From Armatimonadota bacterium (GTDB lineage: Bacteria; Armatimonadota; UBA5829): a stretch of DNA of 64,000 nucleotides. Under the pieces are notes generated by a model. It was given only the letters and a program-made list of their open reading frames with translations, searched no databases and was not told the DNA's origin. The stretch is from positions 1 through 64,000 of the forward strand of contig JBDKUO010000039.1 of the NCBI GenBank assembly GCA_039679645.1, in the 5' to 3' direction. Of this stretch, positions 62,993 to 64,000 are shown in pieces (within the stretch, counting starts at the first letter, position 1; every line of letters begins with the position of its first letter). Made by a program: the position numbers and the translations under genes.

Positions 62993-64000
62993 ATGAGAGC
63001 AATATCAGTTTTTGTAATGATCGCGATAGTTGCAACTGCCGCATTCGCGTTCAGCGCTGCAAATAACGTTTCCTATCCATATCACTCTGAGCGTTTTACA
63101 CGGTTTGTCAATGAGTCATACAGTGTAAATTGTGCAAAGGGCACCACCGACTTTTACACTTGGATGGAAAAAGCTTACAAGTCGTCGAACCGCGCCTATC
63201 CGGGTAAAGAGAAACTCGGCCTTGAAAGCCTTATGTATGCAAAGCGGCTTGATTTTGATCGCATTAAGAATGCTAACATAAAGACAACTGCACAGATCAA
63301 CTTCGCCTCCTGGCTGCACCGGACAATCAAGACAATAATCCCCAGGTTCAGCCTGGATCGCGGTTTCGAGTTCTGCAATGTAGTCAGATATGGTGAGAGG
63401 CAGTGTTTCCTGCAATCCGTGCTGATAGCCGGGCTGCTGCAAAGGGCAGGAGTCAACGCCGGTGTGGTGATGGTCTATAAAAACATCCGAGGCGAGCAGA
63501 CAAATAACGGTCATGCCGTGGTGCTGGTCAAACTGCCGGATAAAAAGGATATCATTGTCGACGCATCAGAGCCGGAGCCGTTCGCCCGTCAGCGCGGGCT
63601 TTTTGTCAGGACAATGGACTATCGTTACGTAGACCCCGTATATGAAGATAAATCCGACAAAATTCGCTGTTTCAAACCTTCATCGGGCAGCGGTAAGATC
63701 GAGACCGCTAGAGTAAAAACGCTCGATACGGCATTTCTTGATTCGCAGTTCTGGTATTACAGGGGCGAGCGCGCCAATGGAGGTCTGCTTGCGTCAAAGA
63801 AGACTCATGAAGGTCTGGAGAAATCAGCGAGGTGCTTCGAGACAAGCATGAAACGCTGCCCTCAAAACCCGCTCACTGTCTACATGCTTGGCCGGGTCTA
63901 TCTGGATCAGGGACGCACCGCACTTGCGAGGCAAACGCTATACCGTGCGAAAAGCCTTTACATGAGGTTCGGCTGGGTACCCGAAGGGCTCAGAGTGTTC
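62993..64000 (+). CDS. secreted transglutaminase-like/TPR protein (3' end beyond window)
   Basis: An open frame starting at ATG 62993 runs off the window (336 residues visible). A signal peptide (MRAISVFVMIAIVATAAFAF) is followed by a domain with a plausible Cys-His-Asp triad: Cys138 in RQCFLQSVLIAGLL, His174 in NNGHAVVLVK, Asp190 in IIVDASEPEP, in the order of transglutaminase-like proteins. From about residue 270 TPR-like helices appear (ARCFETSMKRCPQNPLTVYM). It may be a periplasmic cysteine hydrolase or an inactive relative. Confidence 0.75.
   Translation, partial: MRAISVFVMIAIVATAAFAFSAANNVSYPYHSERFTRFVNESYSVNCAKGTTDFYTWMEKAYKSSNRAYPGKEKLGLESLMYAKRLDFDRIKNANIKTTAQINFASWLHRTIKTIIPRFSLDRGFEFCNVVRYGERQCFLQSVLIAGLLQRAGVNAGVVMVYKNIRGEQTNNGHAVVLVKLPDKKDIIVDASEPEPFARQRGLFVRTMDYRYVDPVYEDKSDKIRCFKPSSGSGKIETARVKTLDTAFLDSQFWYYRGERANGGLLASKKTHEGLEKSARCFETSMKRCPQNPLTVYMLGRVYLDQGRTALARQTLYRAKSLYMRFGWVPEGLRVF

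Overview
This 64 kb window looks like chromosomal DNA of a free-living, probably diderm, carbohydrate-degrading bacterium of moderate GC content. LptC- and LptA-like export proteins argue for an outer membrane. A CsaB/DUF5693 pair and a Spo0H-like sigma factor are features otherwise common in Firmicutes. There are also GH94, GH20-like and GH106-like glycosidases, many TTG start codons, and many short palindromic intergenic repeats. This mixture would fit Armatimonadota or a neighbouring phylum, but that is inference; no rRNA gene is present to settle it. I see no prophage, CRISPR array, transposase or plasmid function.

Layout. 1-7.2 kb: a possible small ORF, glutaredoxin-like protein, TrxB/AhpF-like reductase, HemW, a TlpA-like lipoprotein divergent from a WD40-like membrane protein, a LuxR-type regulator, a small unknown protein and a phosphohexomutase. 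7.2-12.1 kb: a secreted unknown protein, a DUF4342-like protein overlapping a Spo0H-like sigma factor, an MFS transporter and a BaiN/HI0933-type flavoprotein. 12.1-18.8 kb: repeats, two tandem consensus promoters, tRNA-Lys/Leu/Gly, then the protein quality-control run tig-clpP-clpX-lon.

18.9-26.3 kb is the most unusual part. An ECF sigma factor overlaps a 1061-residue membrane protein (FecR domain, TolB/WD40 propeller, unknown C-terminal domain). A free-standing copy of that C-terminal domain follows. Two paralogous secreted proteins with Cys-Pro tetrapeptide tails lie on either side, and a divergent RseB-like gene follows a stub resembling the C-terminal half of an RseA-type anti-sigma factor. 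I read this as a candidate extracytoplasmic signalling or metal/redox-stress island.

26.4-30.2 kb: a BON protein coupled to a GH94 phosphorylase, a MgtC-family protein and a dense repeat cluster. 30.2-40.3 kb, minus strand: the conserved translation/isoprenoid/envelope run rpsB-tsf-pyrH-frr / uppS-dxr-rseP-ispG-GNAT-proS, interrupted by an intrinsic terminator after frr and lacking cdsA. 40.5-43.3 kb: a small MITE-like element, a consensus promoter and hppA, a membrane pyrophosphatase. 43.6-51.0 kb, plus strand: rhomboid protease, DUF5693, CsaB, a lipoprotein, LptC-like, LptA-like, a double-BON protein and a MarC-family protein. 51.1-54.2 kb: a PAS sensor kinase behind a consensus promoter, and a dipeptide epimerase. 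54.2-60.8 kb, minus strand: GH20-like, recO, GH106-like and DUF4432 genes. 60.8-64 kb: hisI, rlmN, a small Cys-motif protein and a 3'-truncated transglutaminase-like/TPR protein.

Intergenic DNA is unusually structured. Several gaps hold low-complexity words of 7-10 bases, often as imperfect palindromes, and hairpins that share the loop CTCCGA but have unrelated arms. Some repeats supply start codons, ribosome binding sites or C-terminal codons.
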